This document shows, piece after piece, positions 25,503 through 35,058 of a stretch of 64,000 nucleotides of DNA. The first letter of the stretch is position 1. Every line of letters begins with the position of its first letter. The translations under genes and the position numbers were made by a program. The DNA comes from Holdemania sp. Marseille-P2844 (GTDB taxonomy: Bacteria; Bacillota_I; Bacilli_A; Erysipelotrichales; Erysipelotrichaceae), in the NCBI RefSeq assembly GCF_900120005.1, contig NZ_LT635450.1, positions 58,995 to 122,994 of the forward strand. Direction: 5' to 3'. The notes below the pieces were generated by a model, which searched no databases, was not told the DNA's origin, and saw only the letters and a list, made by a program, of their open reading frames with translations.

Positions 25503-26706
25503 TTATTCCTCGCCATAGGTCCGGCCGGGAAGCATCGTTTTCATCGGTACGTTATCGGTTGTTTCAATCAGCTTTTTCAACAGCCAATCCTTCATCTTTG
25601 CGATTTCCGCGCTGTAACGCTTGTCGTCGACGTCGTTCTTTTCCTCAAACGGATCCTGACTTAAATCATAGAATTCATCTTTTTCAAACAGCCGATAGAC
25701 ATATTTATAGCGCGGGCCGCGAACCATGAACGCCTTTGTGTGCTCCGGCATTCGGGTCTGCGCTTCCAGACGCGGCCAGTAAATTGACTCCCGGCCGGTG
25801 TAGCCCTCCATCGCCTGTTTTTCACCTTTGATTCGGCCACCTTCACTTAAGACGTATTCATGCAGCTCAACATCCCCCTGAAACAAAGAGGTCAGCGATT
25901 TTCCAAACTGCGTATAGTCCAGCTCATAGCCCATCAGCTCCGCAACCGTCTGCGGCATATCGTTCAACTCCACCATCGCAGAACAAGTCCGTGCCTGATA
26001 CGGGGTACCCTTGGCGGGACGGATCATGCATGGAATATGCACAAGACAATCCTCAAACGTATTCTGAGTTTTCTCCACCAGCCCATAATCCCCCGTGAAA
26101 TCGCCATGATCCGCAAACGCGATCACATGCGTATCATCGTAATAGCCTTCCGCTTTCAGCGCGCCGATCACGCGGCCGAGCTGATGATCCAGCTTCGCGA
26201 CCATTCCGTAGTATGTTGCCCGGATTTCCCGAAAATCCGCGTCAGTCAAAGACGTCAGATTCTGATTCTTCCGGATCCGGTAAAGCAGGCTCGGCTTATC
26301 CTTCAGCTCTTCAATATTCCGTGTTTTACGTTGGATTTGACCACGGTCAACCTGCGAAAACCACGGCTGTTCCACTTCATAGGGCGGATGCGGCAGATTC
26401 AGCGAAACATACAGGCAGAACGGCTCTTTCAGCTCCTTGTTCCGGATCATCTCCAGCGTCCGCTCGATTACCAGATCATCCTGCGTTTTCGCCGCTGCCG
26501 CCTGTGTCATCTCGCCGAAATAAAAGGAATAATAATGCGGATTCTCCGCAATCTCGGCAGGCGAAACAGTCTGGCCGATGCGATGAATCGCATTCGTGCT
26601 CATTTCATAACCGATATATTCAAGATCGCAGGTCGCCCGCATTTCCGCTTCGTCCTGACGGTTGAAATAATGCGATTTCCCCATCAAATACACATGATAA
26701 CCATTG
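25503..26706 (-). pseudogene. Sulfatase, 3' part (gene split by the mobile element)
   Basis: The last ~400 residues of a type I sulfatase: HVYLMGKSHYF, NLPHPPYEV, and the metal-site stretch FADHGDFTGDYGLVEK. A GTG at 26693 could start the fragment, but the frame is open to the element border, where NGYH precedes it. Joined to the 5' part (48,987-49,264) it gives one continuous protein of about 493 aa. Without the N-terminal formylglycine site the fragment cannot be an active sulfatase. The 3' end is intact (TYGEE). Confidence 0.9.
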
Positions 26707-26728
26707 GCTTAATAGTGACAAGTAACTA
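26694..26728. other. Element border (left), recombination site
   Basis: Sulfatase sequence ...ACCATTG, core GC (26707-26708), then element end TTAATAGTGACAAGTAAC. The same element end occurs inverted at the other border with two differences, as expected for the two arms of a serine-recombinase attP. Confidence 0.8.
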
Positions 26729-26734
26729 TTTTGT

Positions 26735-26777
26735 CGCAGAGAACGGTGTGACCCGAAGGTCACGCCGTTTTTCTGCG
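26735..26777. terminator. Long dyad at the serine recombinase 3' end
   Basis: A stem of about 19 bp from CGCAGA (26735) to TCTGCG (26777) around GTGACC-CGAA-GGTCAC, with T-rich sides; it includes the recombinase stop codon. It can block transcription crossing the border in both directions. Confidence 0.65.
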
Positions 26778-28427
26778 TTCATAGGTTGTTTGTGTGACAA
26801 TAGGCTCGGAAATAACGGGAATATCCACATCGTCCACGAAGTTGAAGTAAATCTTCACTTTTTGCTTGCGCTTGCCGCTGGACTTGTCCGGGGCATAGAC
26901 GATGATCTTCTTGATATACTCGTTTACAATGGTCTGCGTCAGTTCCTCCACATCCACATATTTCTGTGTCAGGGCGATAAAGGCATCCAGACCGTCGTTC
27001 ATTTCTTCCCGCTGTTCCACCCATTCTTCGGTAACTTCAATTTCGAGCTTTAACCGTTCCTGCTCCGCTTCATAGTCCGCAGCCATCTTTCTGTATCTGT
27101 CCTGACTGAGATTTCCAAGAACATAGTCCTCATACAACCGGGAGATAATGACATCCAGATCGGCAAGGCGTTTTTTTGCCTGTTCCACTTTCTTTTTGTC
27201 ATCCCGGATACTACGCTCCTGGTCAGTCCTGCGGCATTGCAGCCATTCTTCCTGAAAACCGTCCACATCACTTCGGATATACTCATTGACCGCCCGGATG
27301 CGTCCCATAACGATTTCACGAAGCACATCCTCCCGGATATAGTGGGCAGTACAAGTGCCACGATTGCTTTTGTAATGGCAGCATACATAATGATCCTGCT
27401 TGCCCTCAAAGCTCTTGCTTGTGGCAAAGTGGAGCTTGCCGCCGCAATCGGCACAGAACAGAAGCCCGGAGAACAATCCTTGCCGTTCCGCTTTTGCGGG
27501 GCGGCGTTTGTTTTTCCTCAGTTCCTGTACCCGGTCAAACTGTGCCTGAGATACAATCGCTTCCTGTGTGTCCGGCAGATAGAACATATTCTCCGGTTCG
27601 TTGGGTATCCGCTTTTTCAGTTTGTAGGACTTGGAATAGGTCTTGAAGTTACAGGTACAACCTGTGTATTCTTGCCTTTCCAGTATGGCTACAACTGTCT
27701 GATCTCCCCAGTGGTACGGCCTTTCCGGCATCGGCTTTTTCTTCCGCTTGGCATAGAGTGCCTTTGCGGTCAGAATCTGCTTTTCTTCCAGAATCCTTGC
27801 GATCTGCTCCGGGCCTTTGCCATCAATGCAAAGGTCAAAGATAAGTTTGACTACCGGAGCCGCTTCTTCATCCAGAATCCAGTGATCCTTGTCCTCTGGG
27901 TCACAGCAATAGCCATAGGGCGGCTTGCCCATGTGCTTCCCGCTGGTTCCTCTCTGTCGCAGGCTGACACGGACTTTCTTACTGGTATCACGGGGATACC
28001 ACTCGTTGAACAGATTGCGGATTGCGGCGAAGCCCTCGCTGTCTCCCCGGTTACTGTCCACGCCATCGTTTATAGCGATAAAGCGGACATCGTAGCTCGG
28101 AAAGATTATATCCGTATATTGTCCAACGGTCAGATAGTCACGCCCAAAGCGACTGAGGTCTTTGACCAGCCAGCAGCCCACAAGCCCCTGTTTGACAAGC
28201 TCAAAGCCTTCCTGTACGCCGGGACGATTGAAGTTCGTCCCGGTATAACCGTCATCCACCAAGATTTTCAGATTGGTGTACCCGTGGTCTTTTGCGTATC
28301 GAGTCAGGTATTCTTTTTGATTCTGTATCGAATTTGATTCATCAGCCTTGCCGCCCTTGGAATCTTCCTTGATGTCCTCTACGGACAGACGGCAATAGAT
28401 GATGGTAATTTTCTGCTGATCCAACAT
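26760..28427 (-). CDS. Large serine recombinase (TnpX/TndX type)
   Basis: About 555 aa. Catalytic domain (~1-165) with nucleophile Ser15 in YCRLSVED and the helix-E region RFGRDYLTVGQYTD, then a recombinase domain, a zinc ribbon (FCADCGGKLH ... CCHYKSNRGTC) and a coiled-coil C-terminus. Such enzymes integrate and excise elements without host factors, leaving a 2-bp core. GAAGGAGG is 5 nt before the ATG at 28427; an upstream extension of the frame lacks a ribosome site. It lies 51 bp from the left border, the usual position for an element's own integrase. Confidence 0.93.
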   Translation of the reverse strand: MLDQQKITIIYCRLSVEDIKEDSKGGKADESNSIQNQKEYLTRYAKDHGYTNLKILVDDGYTGTNFNRPGVQEGFELVKQGLVGCWLVKDLSRFGRDYLTVGQYTDIIFPSYDVRFIAINDGVDSNRGDSEGFAAIRNLFNEWYPRDTSKKVRVSLRQRGTSGKHMGKPPYGYCCDPEDKDHWILDEEAAPVVKLIFDLCIDGKGPEQIARILEEKQILTAKALYAKRKKKPMPERPYHWGDQTVVAILERQEYTGCTCNFKTYSKSYKLKKRIPNEPENMFYLPDTQEAIVSQAQFDRVQELRKNKRRPAKAERQGLFSGLLFCADCGGKLHFATSKSFEGKQDHYVCCHYKSNRGTCTAHYIREDVLREIVMGRIRAVNEYIRSDVDGFQEEWLQCRRTDQERSIRDDKKKVEQAKKRLADLDVIISRLYEDYVLGNLSQDRYRKMAADYEAEQERLKLEIEVTEEWVEQREEMNDGLDAFIALTQKYVDVEELTQTIVNEYIKKIIVYAPDKSSGKRKQKVKIYFNFVDDVDIPVISEPIVTQTTYERRKTA

Positions 28428-28507
28428 AATATCCTCCTTCGGTTGTTGGTCAGCTGACAGAATCGGTGTGCATACTGAAATTATACCATGCTTTTGTGTC
28501 GCAGTCA

Positions 28508-28822
28508 TTAACAAATCACCCCCTTGTCAGAAAAAATGAGCCGTTTTACCTTATCGGCAAGCGGCTCACTTCCTGCACATTCAGTTTCAATGACATACCA
28601 TGTGTTCCCGATCTTACGCTCAATGGTAGTGCGGAACGGAGAAGTCAGAGCTTCCCAACGCTTACGGCATTCTTCCAGAAAGTCAATGGGCGGCTCACAA
28701 ACCGGCTCATGGTAGTTGATGTCAATAAAGGAACAGGCATCAACCAGTTCCCAGTCCGTGAGGTCATCACGCAGCATCATTTGGTTAAGCTGATCTACGG
28801 TATAAATCTTGTTTTCATTCAT
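28508..28822 (-). CDS. Element-encoded small protein of unknown function
   Basis: About 104 aa, acidic, no membrane segment, no motif recognised (MNENKIYTVDQLNQM start; CAGSEPLADKVKRL near the end). AAAGGA is 11 nt before the ATG at 28822; a TTG two codons upstream is better spaced. It lies between the recombinase and relaxase genes. Confidence 0.7.
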   Translation of the reverse strand: MNENKIYTVDQLNQMMLRDDLTDWELVDACSFIDINYHEPVCEPPIDFLEECRKRWEALTSPFRTTIERKIGNTWYVIETECAGSEPLADKVKRLIFSDKGVIC

Positions 28823-28842
28823 AGGCAAAATGTTCCTTTCTT

Positions 28843-30132
28843 TTAGAGTTCCATATCCTGTCCATGCTTGCGGGCAGGTGTTTTAAGTTCCCTTGTTTCC
28901 TTTCCTCTGGCGAGTACGGCAGAAATAAAAGCCCGAACCCTTTCGGATGCGATTTCCAGTGCATCCAGATAGGGCTGGGCTTTCTTCTTTAGCTCTTGAT
29001 ATTTTTCGTGCAGCGCATCGTACCGCTGCTTCCAGATCGAAACCGTCTTTTCTGCGGAAGCCAGTTTTTCTTTTAGACGCTTGTTGTCAGCATTGGCGAT
29101 AATGCCGTTGACCGCATAGCGTTTGAGCGTATCGCACTGATCCTGTGTCAGAGAAACATTTCCGGTAATGGAGCTTTTCTTGCCCATCGCTTCAATATCC
29201 TGCACCGTCAGTGCAATGGTTTTTGTCACCTTGGTTTCCTTTTGCAGAGCTTCCAGTTTCTTTTTCTGCTTCTCTGCGGCAGCCTTGGCATCCTCCAAAC
29301 TCTGCTCAGCCTGTGCCACCTGTCCGGTCACAGCTTCCAACCTCTGCTGTTCAGCCTGTACCTTGAACTGTGTCACCGTCAGATGTTCTTCGGTGCTGCC
29401 ACGCTCTCCACGCTCCACATCGTCATATCCGGCAGCCCGCATGAAATTAAAAAAGTCATCCTGCAATACACTGTAGGACGACTTCAAAATCTTTTTTCCC
29501 TTTGCGTTGATCATGGGATTGCCGTTCTCATCAAGTACTGGCTTACAGTCCCATTTCTTACTTCGGCTGACCTGTGTGATCGTTTCCTTTACGGTTCCAC
29601 GGAGGGCTTCATCCTTACACCGCTTCGACCAGAGGATCTGTTTTTCCACCACCGGGATATAAACCACGTGAAGGTGGTAGTGGTACACATCCTTGCCCAA
29701 CGCTTCGGACATTGCCCGGTTGCGCTCATCGGCGTGCATCACAGCGGAGAGGATATACTGCTCACCGCCCACGATCTTCACGGCGGCTCTATAGGCATCG
29801 GCATAAAACTGTTTTGCAAATTCATAGCCGCCGTGATTGTAGAAGTAAGCGGAGTTCACATCGAATACCAACTCACCGTATTTGATGGCATCCGGTTTCA
29901 GACCTCTGGTGGAGATCATGCCATCCTGTTCCATCTGCTCAAACATTTTTACATAATCGTCCGTGGGGGCTTTGAAATGGACGTTCAGAGAAGTGCGTTC
30001 CGGCACGATGTCTTGATTGCTGTAGCTGTCCTTTTCACGCTCATTGTGTTCCTGTACCTTTGCCACATCTGCCGGGGTTTCCAAGTCTTGATTTCTGGCT
30101 ACGGTACGGTCTATTCCATCATTTCTTGCCAT
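28843..30132 (-). CDS. Mob/Pre-family relaxase
   Basis: Plasmid recombination/mobilization protein of the pMV158 MobM family (MOBV), about 429 aa. It has the metal motif H151-x-H153-x-H155 (HYHLHVVYIPV), the upstream NYHGG-like region and a coiled-coil C-terminus from ~270. It should nick the oriT found 62 bp upstream and pilot the single strand to a helper conjugation system. GAAAGGAAG precedes the ATG at 30132. A longer open frame upstream covers the oriT region and is not credible. Confidence 0.9.
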   Translation of the reverse strand: MARNDGIDRTVARNQDLETPADVAKVQEHNEREKDSYSNQDIVPERTSLNVHFKAPTDDYVKMFEQMEQDGMISTRGLKPDAIKYGELVFDVNSAYFYNHGGYEFAKQFYADAYRAAVKIVGGEQYILSAVMHADERNRAMSEALGKDVYHYHLHVVYIPVVEKQILWSKRCKDEALRGTVKETITQVSRSKKWDCKPVLDENGNPMINAKGKKILKSSYSVLQDDFFNFMRAAGYDDVERGERGSTEEHLTVTQFKVQAEQQRLEAVTGQVAQAEQSLEDAKAAAEKQKKKLEALQKETKVTKTIALTVQDIEAMGKKSSITGNVSLTQDQCDTLKRYAVNGIIANADNKRLKEKLASAEKTVSIWKQRYDALHEKYQELKKKAQPYLDALEIASERVRAFISAVLARGKETRELKTPARKHGQDMEL

Positions 30133-30193
30133 AGATTTTCTTCCTTTCTTTGGGATTTGCAGACAGCGGGGAGCTACGGAGAGGCACTTTTTC

Positions 30194-30221
30194 AAAGTGT
30201 AATAACCCACTATTACACTTT
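30194..30221 (-). other. oriT with pMV158-like nick hairpin
   Basis: On the minus strand: AAAGTGTAATA, loop GTGGGT, TATTACACTTT, a perfect 11-bp stem. The pMV158 nick site is TAGTGTG/TTA inside a similar hairpin; here TAGTGGG/TTA puts the nick between 30206 and 30205. It lies directly upstream of the MOBV relaxase gene. The rest of 30,133-30,579 is GC-rich with short repeats and no gene I can support. Confidence 0.75.
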
Positions 30222-30579
30222 CATCCATACTGGCTGCAAAGTGCCGTGGGCTCTCCGAGGGCTCTTCGTCGTCGCAGACTCCATATCCCTCGCCCCACCG
30301 CAAGCGGCAGGGCTCACTCATTCCGTTGCTCCTCCTCACCCCAAAAAGTCTACGACTTTCTGGGGACCCCATAGGGTATGCGGTCGCTGCGGCGACCTCT
30401 GCTGACCAAGGCAAAATGTCTGCGCCTTTTCCCTTGGTCAGCCCGTCTGCATGAAGCTGTTCTGCGGAACATTTCTTGCAGACGATGGCAGCGAAAACCG
30501 TATCTTTCACTGCCTGTCCATGGGCAGCACTGCGGTGCGCCTATGGGGACGGGAGATGCGAAGGGCTGTTGCCGGGGCA

Positions 30580-30795
30580 TCACTTCTCCCGTCTTTTCTG
30601 CCATACGATGTCGTAACCAAGCACAGCGGCAAGCTCCAATACTTCCTTGTATCGTATACTTTCCCGCTGTAATTTTGCGGACAGGTTGGAAACGCTGTCG
30701 CTCCATCCGTACTCGTCCGAGAGCAGGTCAACAACTTCCTGCATGGTCATCCCGGCACGGATGATCTGTGCCTTTATTTCGTTGCGTATATTCAT
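30580..30795 (-). CDS. Small HTH-like element protein (DUF6471-like)
   Basis: A 71-aa protein: MNIRNEIKAQIIRAGMTMQEVVDLLSDEYGW... NLSAKLQRESIRYKEVLELAAVLGYDIVW, a helix-turn-helix-like layout that I associate with DUF6471 proteins near mobilization genes. GGAGG lies 11 nt before the ATG at 30795. It could regulate mobilization; this is inference. Confidence 0.65.
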   Translation of the reverse strand: MNIRNEIKAQIIRAGMTMQEVVDLLSDEYGWSDSVSNLSAKLQRESIRYKEVLELAAVLGYDIVWQKRREK

Positions 30796-31110
30796 ATTGA
30801 TAAAATCCTCCATAATTCAGTTCATGTGTCGGTGCAACCTCTGCGCTCCAAGGTGGAGTGGATGCACCGAACAGTGAAAAATCTGCAATCTCCGAAATCC
30901 GTTCAGAATTTCGCTTGTGATGTCCTGTCCATATATGACCATATCCCACTTTGCCGTTTTGTGTGGTTTGGTCTGGAACAGTGAAAACGCCCATTGTTCC
31001 GTGAACAGGGTACACGGTTCAGAGAAGCACGATTTCGTGAAATAGTTTCGTCCTGCGGTCAAAAACTTTGCTGTTTCCATTACCATTGATTTTTAATGCC
31101 CGAAAACAGG
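30796..31110. other. Gene-free stretch inside the element
   Basis: No gene with a ribosome site. CAGCTTTGAAAGCTG forms a small hairpin near 31,115, at the end of the helicase gene. Confidence 0.45.
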
Positions 31111-32565
31111 TCAGCTTTGAAAGCTGCTGTTTCCTATAACGGAAGAAAACAGGGGTAAATGCTGCGTACATACGTACAGAGCATGACTGGCAAAATCAAT
31201 CTCGCCAGTCCTCCGGTACGTACACGGCGAAACATCGTAAAACCCATTTATATGAGGTCTTGCCACAGCTTCCACACCCATGAATCCCCACACCCGCCGT
31301 CCGGCAGAGTTGGTGATGTTGTTGCAATGTTCCAGATTGAATCTCCCGGCATTGGCAATCATGGCGTCGCTGAAGCTGCGGGCTTTCAGCGGTGCAAGGG
31401 AGTTTTCCTCGCACCACATCCGGTAGATTTCATAGAAATCCTTGGAGCTGATGGACGCATCCGCTTTGCGCCGGATATATCCCTCTGATTCCATGAAATC
31501 AAAGATATTGTTGTTGTCACGCTTGACCGCTTCCCGATTTTCCCGGATACGGTCACTCTCTGTGACTTTGAAATTGTTGGCAACAAGCCGCTGCAATCCC
31601 TCCAATGCCCACAGGAAGATGCCCTCGGCTTCGGCTTTCATTTTCTCCGCAAGGTCAGGATCATCAGCTCTATCCGCAGGCTTTTCCTTGGTGGTCAGCA
31701 CAAGCTGTCTGCGGTAAAATCCGTCACTGTGGTCATACAGGGCTTGCAGATCACCGTTGCTGAACGCAAGCAGACGGGCAAACATCCAGCCCTGATAACT
31801 CTGCTTACCTTTGCGTTCCAAGTCCATCTTGCCTTGTGCCGTCACGATGGATTTTACATAGTTGGTCTGGCGCAGAGCTTCCATCCGCATATCGTCATCC
31901 ACGCACAGCAGGATGTGTTCCAGATCGGCACGGGCAAAACGGTTTTCAGAAATCTTCCCGATGCTGCCGTCTTTCATATTCGTGCCGAAGATGGTGGACA
32001 GCACCGCACCGATTTGGGATTTGCCCTCACCGCCGTTGCCCTTAATCACCATCATGCACTGTCCTTTGTTGGAGGGAATCAGACAGTAGCCGATGAACTC
32101 CTGTAAGGTGGGGATGTCCTCTGCATAGAGCAGTCCATCCAGAAAGTTCAGCCAGATCACCGGTGCAGGAGCGTTGGGATTGTAAGCAACCGACAGACGA
32201 CTTCTCACGATAGCCGGTCTGCCCTCGGTGAAAGAACTATCCAACAGCAGCGTACCATTAGTGACATGGATGCGATCCTGCTCCGGCGGGAAGTCAGGCA
32301 CATGGGCTTCCAGTTTCAGCACTTCCAGAATGTTGGTGATCTTCCGGGGAATGTTGTTCACGGCACAGAATTTCAGTTTGTCGTAAATCTCACCACGTAG
32401 AGGGAGATCATCTGTCACCCGACCGTCGGGCGTGAAAAAAGCTCCGCTTGCGAAGATGATTCTGCGCTCCTGCAGAAATTCTTCACAAAACAAAGCTTCG
32501 TTGATGTTCTGCCCATCAAACCACATGGGCAAGTTCCTATCAGGCGTTTTCCGGTTCTTCGCCAT
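31111..32565 (-). CDS. P4/D5-type phage-plasmid helicase
   Basis: About 484 aa, superfamily 3 helicase: D5_N-like N-terminus, Walker A GNGGEGKS (176-183), Walker B LLCVDDD, and the sensor region LLAFSNGD. With the CHC2 primase encoded just upstream it would start replication of the excised circle. The ATG at 32565 follows GGAGGTGG by 6 nt and lies inside the primase 3' end (26-nt overlap). Confidence 0.87.
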   Translation of the reverse strand: MAKNRKTPDRNLPMWFDGQNINEALFCEEFLQERRIIFASGAFFTPDGRVTDDLPLRGEIYDKLKFCAVNNIPRKITNILEVLKLEAHVPDFPPEQDRIHVTNGTLLLDSSFTEGRPAIVRSRLSVAYNPNAPAPVIWLNFLDGLLYAEDIPTLQEFIGYCLIPSNKGQCMMVIKGNGGEGKSQIGAVLSTIFGTNMKDGSIGKISENRFARADLEHILLCVDDDMRMEALRQTNYVKSIVTAQGKMDLERKGKQSYQGWMFARLLAFSNGDLQALYDHSDGFYRRQLVLTTKEKPADRADDPDLAEKMKAEAEGIFLWALEGLQRLVANNFKVTESDRIRENREAVKRDNNNIFDFMESEGYIRRKADASISSKDFYEIYRMWCEENSLAPLKARSFSDAMIANAGRFNLEHCNNITNSAGRRVWGFMGVEAVARPHINGFYDVSPCTYRRTGEIDFASHALYVCTQHLPLFSSVIGNSSFQS

Positions 32566-33160
32566 GGTGTGCCACCTCCTTTTTCTTTCGTGCGGTGTAC
32601 TCTTGCAGAAAAGCAATCCTGCCGTCCTGCATCAGCTTGTCCACCAATGCCACCCGTTCTTCCAGATCGCCCACGGTCAGCACATCCGCCATATATTCGA
32701 TATGGCGGTGCATCTGGCAAGCTTCCACAAAACGGTCATCATAAGGCTCGTCCGGCGTTTTGGGTGCGTACCGCACTTTCCAATCCTCCAGAAGATGCAG
32801 ATAATCCGTCAGCACCCGGAAACACAGCATTTCATCCTCCCGGAACTGACGGATATAGGGATGCTTCGGTTTGACCATTGCTGCGGCAGTAGGTGGTTTC
32901 GGGTCAAGCCCGAAGTCCGAAGCCAGCTTTTGCGCCGCTTGCAAGCTCGTCAGATCGAACAGCTTTGCTACAAGGTCGATCACATCCCCCTTGGCTCCGC
33001 AGCCGAAGCAGAAGAAATAGTCTTCATTCAGCTTCAGGCTCGGATGCCTGTCATTGTGGAACGGGCAGCAAGCCATACCGTTGCGGTTGACTTTCAGCCC
33101 GTAGTGTTCGGCGGCTTGCTTTACGCTGACTGCCGCCTTAATGGTTTCATAGATTGTCAT
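32540..33160 (-). CDS. CHC2 zinc-finger DNA primase
   Basis: A 206-aa protein with the DnaG-type zinc site C32-x2-H35-x15-C51-x2-C54 (CPFHNDRHPS, FFCFGCG) and KGDVIDLVAKL. The TOPRIM catalytic domain is lacking, so it may only supply DNA recognition or work with the helicase. AAGGAGG precedes the ATG at 33160; upstream in-frame sequence crosses a strong terminator and is not part of the gene. Confidence 0.85.
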   Translation of the reverse strand: MTIYETIKAAVSVKQAAEHYGLKVNRNGMACCPFHNDRHPSLKLNEDYFFCFGCGAKGDVIDLVAKLFDLTSLQAAQKLASDFGLDPKPPTAAAMVKPKHPYIRQFREDEMLCFRVLTDYLHLLEDWKVRYAPKTPDEPYDDRFVEACQMHRHIEYMADVLTVGDLEERVALVDKLMQDGRIAFLQEYTARKKKEVAHHGEEPENA

Positions 33161-33263
33161 TTTTGCATACCTCCTTGATTTTTTCGACGTTTTTTTATTC
33201 GTCTCACCCGAATATACGCAAAAAATCACTTTCAGCCGAAAAATCAGGCACTCGTGCAAGAAA

Positions 33264-33312
33264 GAAAAAAAGCCGCCCCTGAAAATTGCAAAAATGCAAT
33301 TTCTGGGGCGGC
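33264..33312 (-). terminator. Strong terminator in the primase leader
   Basis: Stem GCCGCCCC (33272-33279) / GGGGCGGC (33305-33312), extended inward by GAAAATTGC / GCAATTTC with one mismatch and one bulge. On the minus strand a run of seven T follows. It lies about 100 bp before the primase start. Confidence 0.8.
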
Positions 33313-33329
33313 GAAGTTCTTGGGATATA

Positions 33330-33358
33330 TTGATATTATTCCGCAAATAGAATATAAT
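33330..33358 (+). promoter_or_regulatory. Promoter of the HTH-XRE-sigma operon
   Basis: TTGATA (33330-33335), 17 bp, TATAAT (33353-33358); AGGAGGG and the first start codon follow. Confidence 0.8.
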
Positions 33359-33392
33359 GTGATTACTATGTTTACAGGAGGGTAATGCAGAT

Positions 33393-33602
33393 ATGAGATA
33401 CCTGTCCACTTTTGAAGTTGCAGAGAAATGGGGCATATCTCCCCGGCGGGTTGGTATCCTCTGTAACGAAAACCGCATACCGGGCGCACAGCGGGCAGGA
33501 AGCCGCTGGATCATACCCGAAGATGCGCCCAAGCCCACAGATGCCCGCATTAAAAGCGGAAAATATATCAAACACCATACCAACAGAGAGGAGGGCAGCT
33601 AA
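33393..33602 (+). CDS. Excisionase-like small HTH protein
   Basis: A 69-aa winged-helix protein of the MerR/Xis type (YLSTFEVAEKWGISPRRVGILCNENRIPGAQRAGSRWIIPEDA). Such proteins can be excisionases or local regulators. ACAGGAGGG precedes the start and the stop overlaps the next ATG (TAATG). It heads a three-gene operon. Confidence 0.83.
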   Translation: MRYLSTFEVAEKWGISPRRVGILCNENRIPGAQRAGSRWIIPEDAPKPTDARIKSGKYIKHHTNREEGS

Positions 33603-34426
33603 TGTCCAGTACCTATTTACCAGCTGATGTTCGTACTCGAATTATAGATTTGATGAAAGAACACAAGTTTTCACAAAAGAAACTGGCTCTGTCTATCGGT
33701 GTACACGAAAGCACCCTAAGTCGCTTTCTCAATGGAACAACCGAAAAACTGAGCGAAGAAAGCGTGATCCGTATCGCCAAAACTTTCAATGTTTCCACAG
33801 ATTTTATCCTTGGAACAACGGAGATCCCCGACAAAAAGAACTATGATATTTCAGAACTTGGCTTATCCGTAGAAGCTGCCAGGAATCTGTACACAGGAAA
33901 GGTCAAGGCTGATATAGTCAATCGTCTGTTGGAGAATCCACGTTTCGCAACGGTTACATATATGATCGCAAGATACCTTGACGATACAACGGCAGGCGGC
34001 TATGCGGCACACAATCAAATGATCGCCACGGTCACTTCCATGCTTTTGGGACAAAATAAGACTTCTGCTGCGGTGATGGCCGCCAGAGAAGCTAATTCAT
34101 ACAAAGTTCCGGTTTATCAGGCTGACCTTACGAATATCCAGAATACCTTTATGACTGCGGTACGGGAGGTAAAGAAAGAGGTCGGCAGTGAACTGGAAGC
34201 ACAGAAAGCGCTCAGCAAGGAAATCACTGCGGAAATGTTTACAACACTCATCAAAGGGCAGGACGCACCGGTTTCCACAGTCACACCGGAAGAGATTGCC
34301 GATGCCATTACCGGAACGATCGCCAATGTTGACGGTGTAAATCAGGAGGCATTGGACACTTTTAATCAGGCATTGGTCGGGCTGATGCAGACCATGGTGG
34401 TACCAAATGACAAGCCAGATGAGTAA
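33602..34426 (+). CDS. XRE-type regulator with a long C-terminal domain
   Basis: A 274-aa protein: N-terminal HTH (FSQKKLALSIGVHESTLSRFLNG) followed by about 190 residues with no family I recognise. It starts at the stop of the Xis-like gene and overlaps the sigma-like gene by 20 nt. It probably represses element functions; the C-terminus may sense a signal. Confidence 0.8.
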   Translation: MSSTYLPADVRTRIIDLMKEHKFSQKKLALSIGVHESTLSRFLNGTTEKLSEESVIRIAKTFNVSTDFILGTTEIPDKKNYDISELGLSVEAARNLYTGKVKADIVNRLLENPRFATVTYMIARYLDDTTAGGYAAHNQMIATVTSMLLGQNKTSAAVMAAREANSYKVPVYQADLTNIQNTFMTAVREVKKEVGSELEAQKALSKEITAEMFTTLIKGQDAPVSTVTPEEIADAITGTIANVDGVNQEALDTFNQALVGLMQTMVVPNDKPDE

Positions 34427-35048
34427 TGAGCAGCTCTGTATTGCCGCTCTGGACGGTAGTACGGAAGCGAGAAATGCTCTTGTAGAAAACAATCTTCGCT
34501 TTATAAAAAGAACTGCCTATGAAATGTGGAGCGCACAACGGGAGCTGAACGCTGCCCTTGGTATTGAGATCAATGATCTGGTGCAGGAAGGGTCTTTGGG
34601 CTTACTGGACTGCATTGCCGGTTACAGACCGGACATGGGCAACAAATTCCTGACCTATGCAGCACCGGCGATCCGCAACGCTATGGTGGACTACATCCGC
34701 AGATGGAATCCTACTTTTGAAGCGAAAAATCTGGGAAGTATCATCCGGCTGGATGAAGTTGTAAAAGACGAGAATAAAGGACGACACGAATTTGTCTCTG
34801 ACTCCAGAGCGAAAAATCCGGAGCAGATTTATATTGAAAAAGAAACCCACGAAGAAATCCACACAGCGCTCCTACGGATTGACCGCCGTGAACGGGCATA
34901 CCTCTGGTATCGCTTCGGTTTTGAGGATGATACATACCATCCGCTGAACGAAACAGCGAAGCACTTCCACCTGTCTGAGAGTAGAGCAAAATCCACGGAA
35001 GCACTCGCTCTGGACAATGCGTGGTTGGAACTGCCATGGTGGTACTGA
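34407..35048 (+). CDS. Sigma-70-like RNA polymerase sigma factor
   Basis: A 213-aa protein with region 2 (NLRFIKRTAYEMW ... DLVQEGSLGLLDCIAGYRPDMGNKFLTYAAPAIRNAMVDYIRR) and a degenerate region 4 (RAYLWYRFGFEDDTYHPLNETAKHFHLSESRAKSTEALAL). Related proteins occur in clostridial integrative elements. It could direct transcription of element genes. It overlaps the XRE gene. Confidence 0.83.
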   Translation: MTSQMSNEQLCIAALDGSTEARNALVENNLRFIKRTAYEMWSAQRELNAALGIEINDLVQEGSLGLLDCIAGYRPDMGNKFLTYAAPAIRNAMVDYIRRWNPTFEAKNLGSIIRLDEVVKDENKGRHEFVSDSRAKNPEQIYIEKETHEEIHTALLRIDRRERAYLWYRFGFEDDTYHPLNETAKHFHLSESRAKSTEALALDNAWLELPWWY

Positions 35049-35058
35049 TAAAATGACA

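Noticed and set aside
30133..30510. Upstream extension of the relaxase frame
   Set aside because: It crosses the oriT hairpin and lacks a ribosome site; the ATG at 30132 has one.
30817..31086. 89-codon frame between helicase and small HTH genes
   Set aside because: No ribosome site and no recognisable protein pattern.
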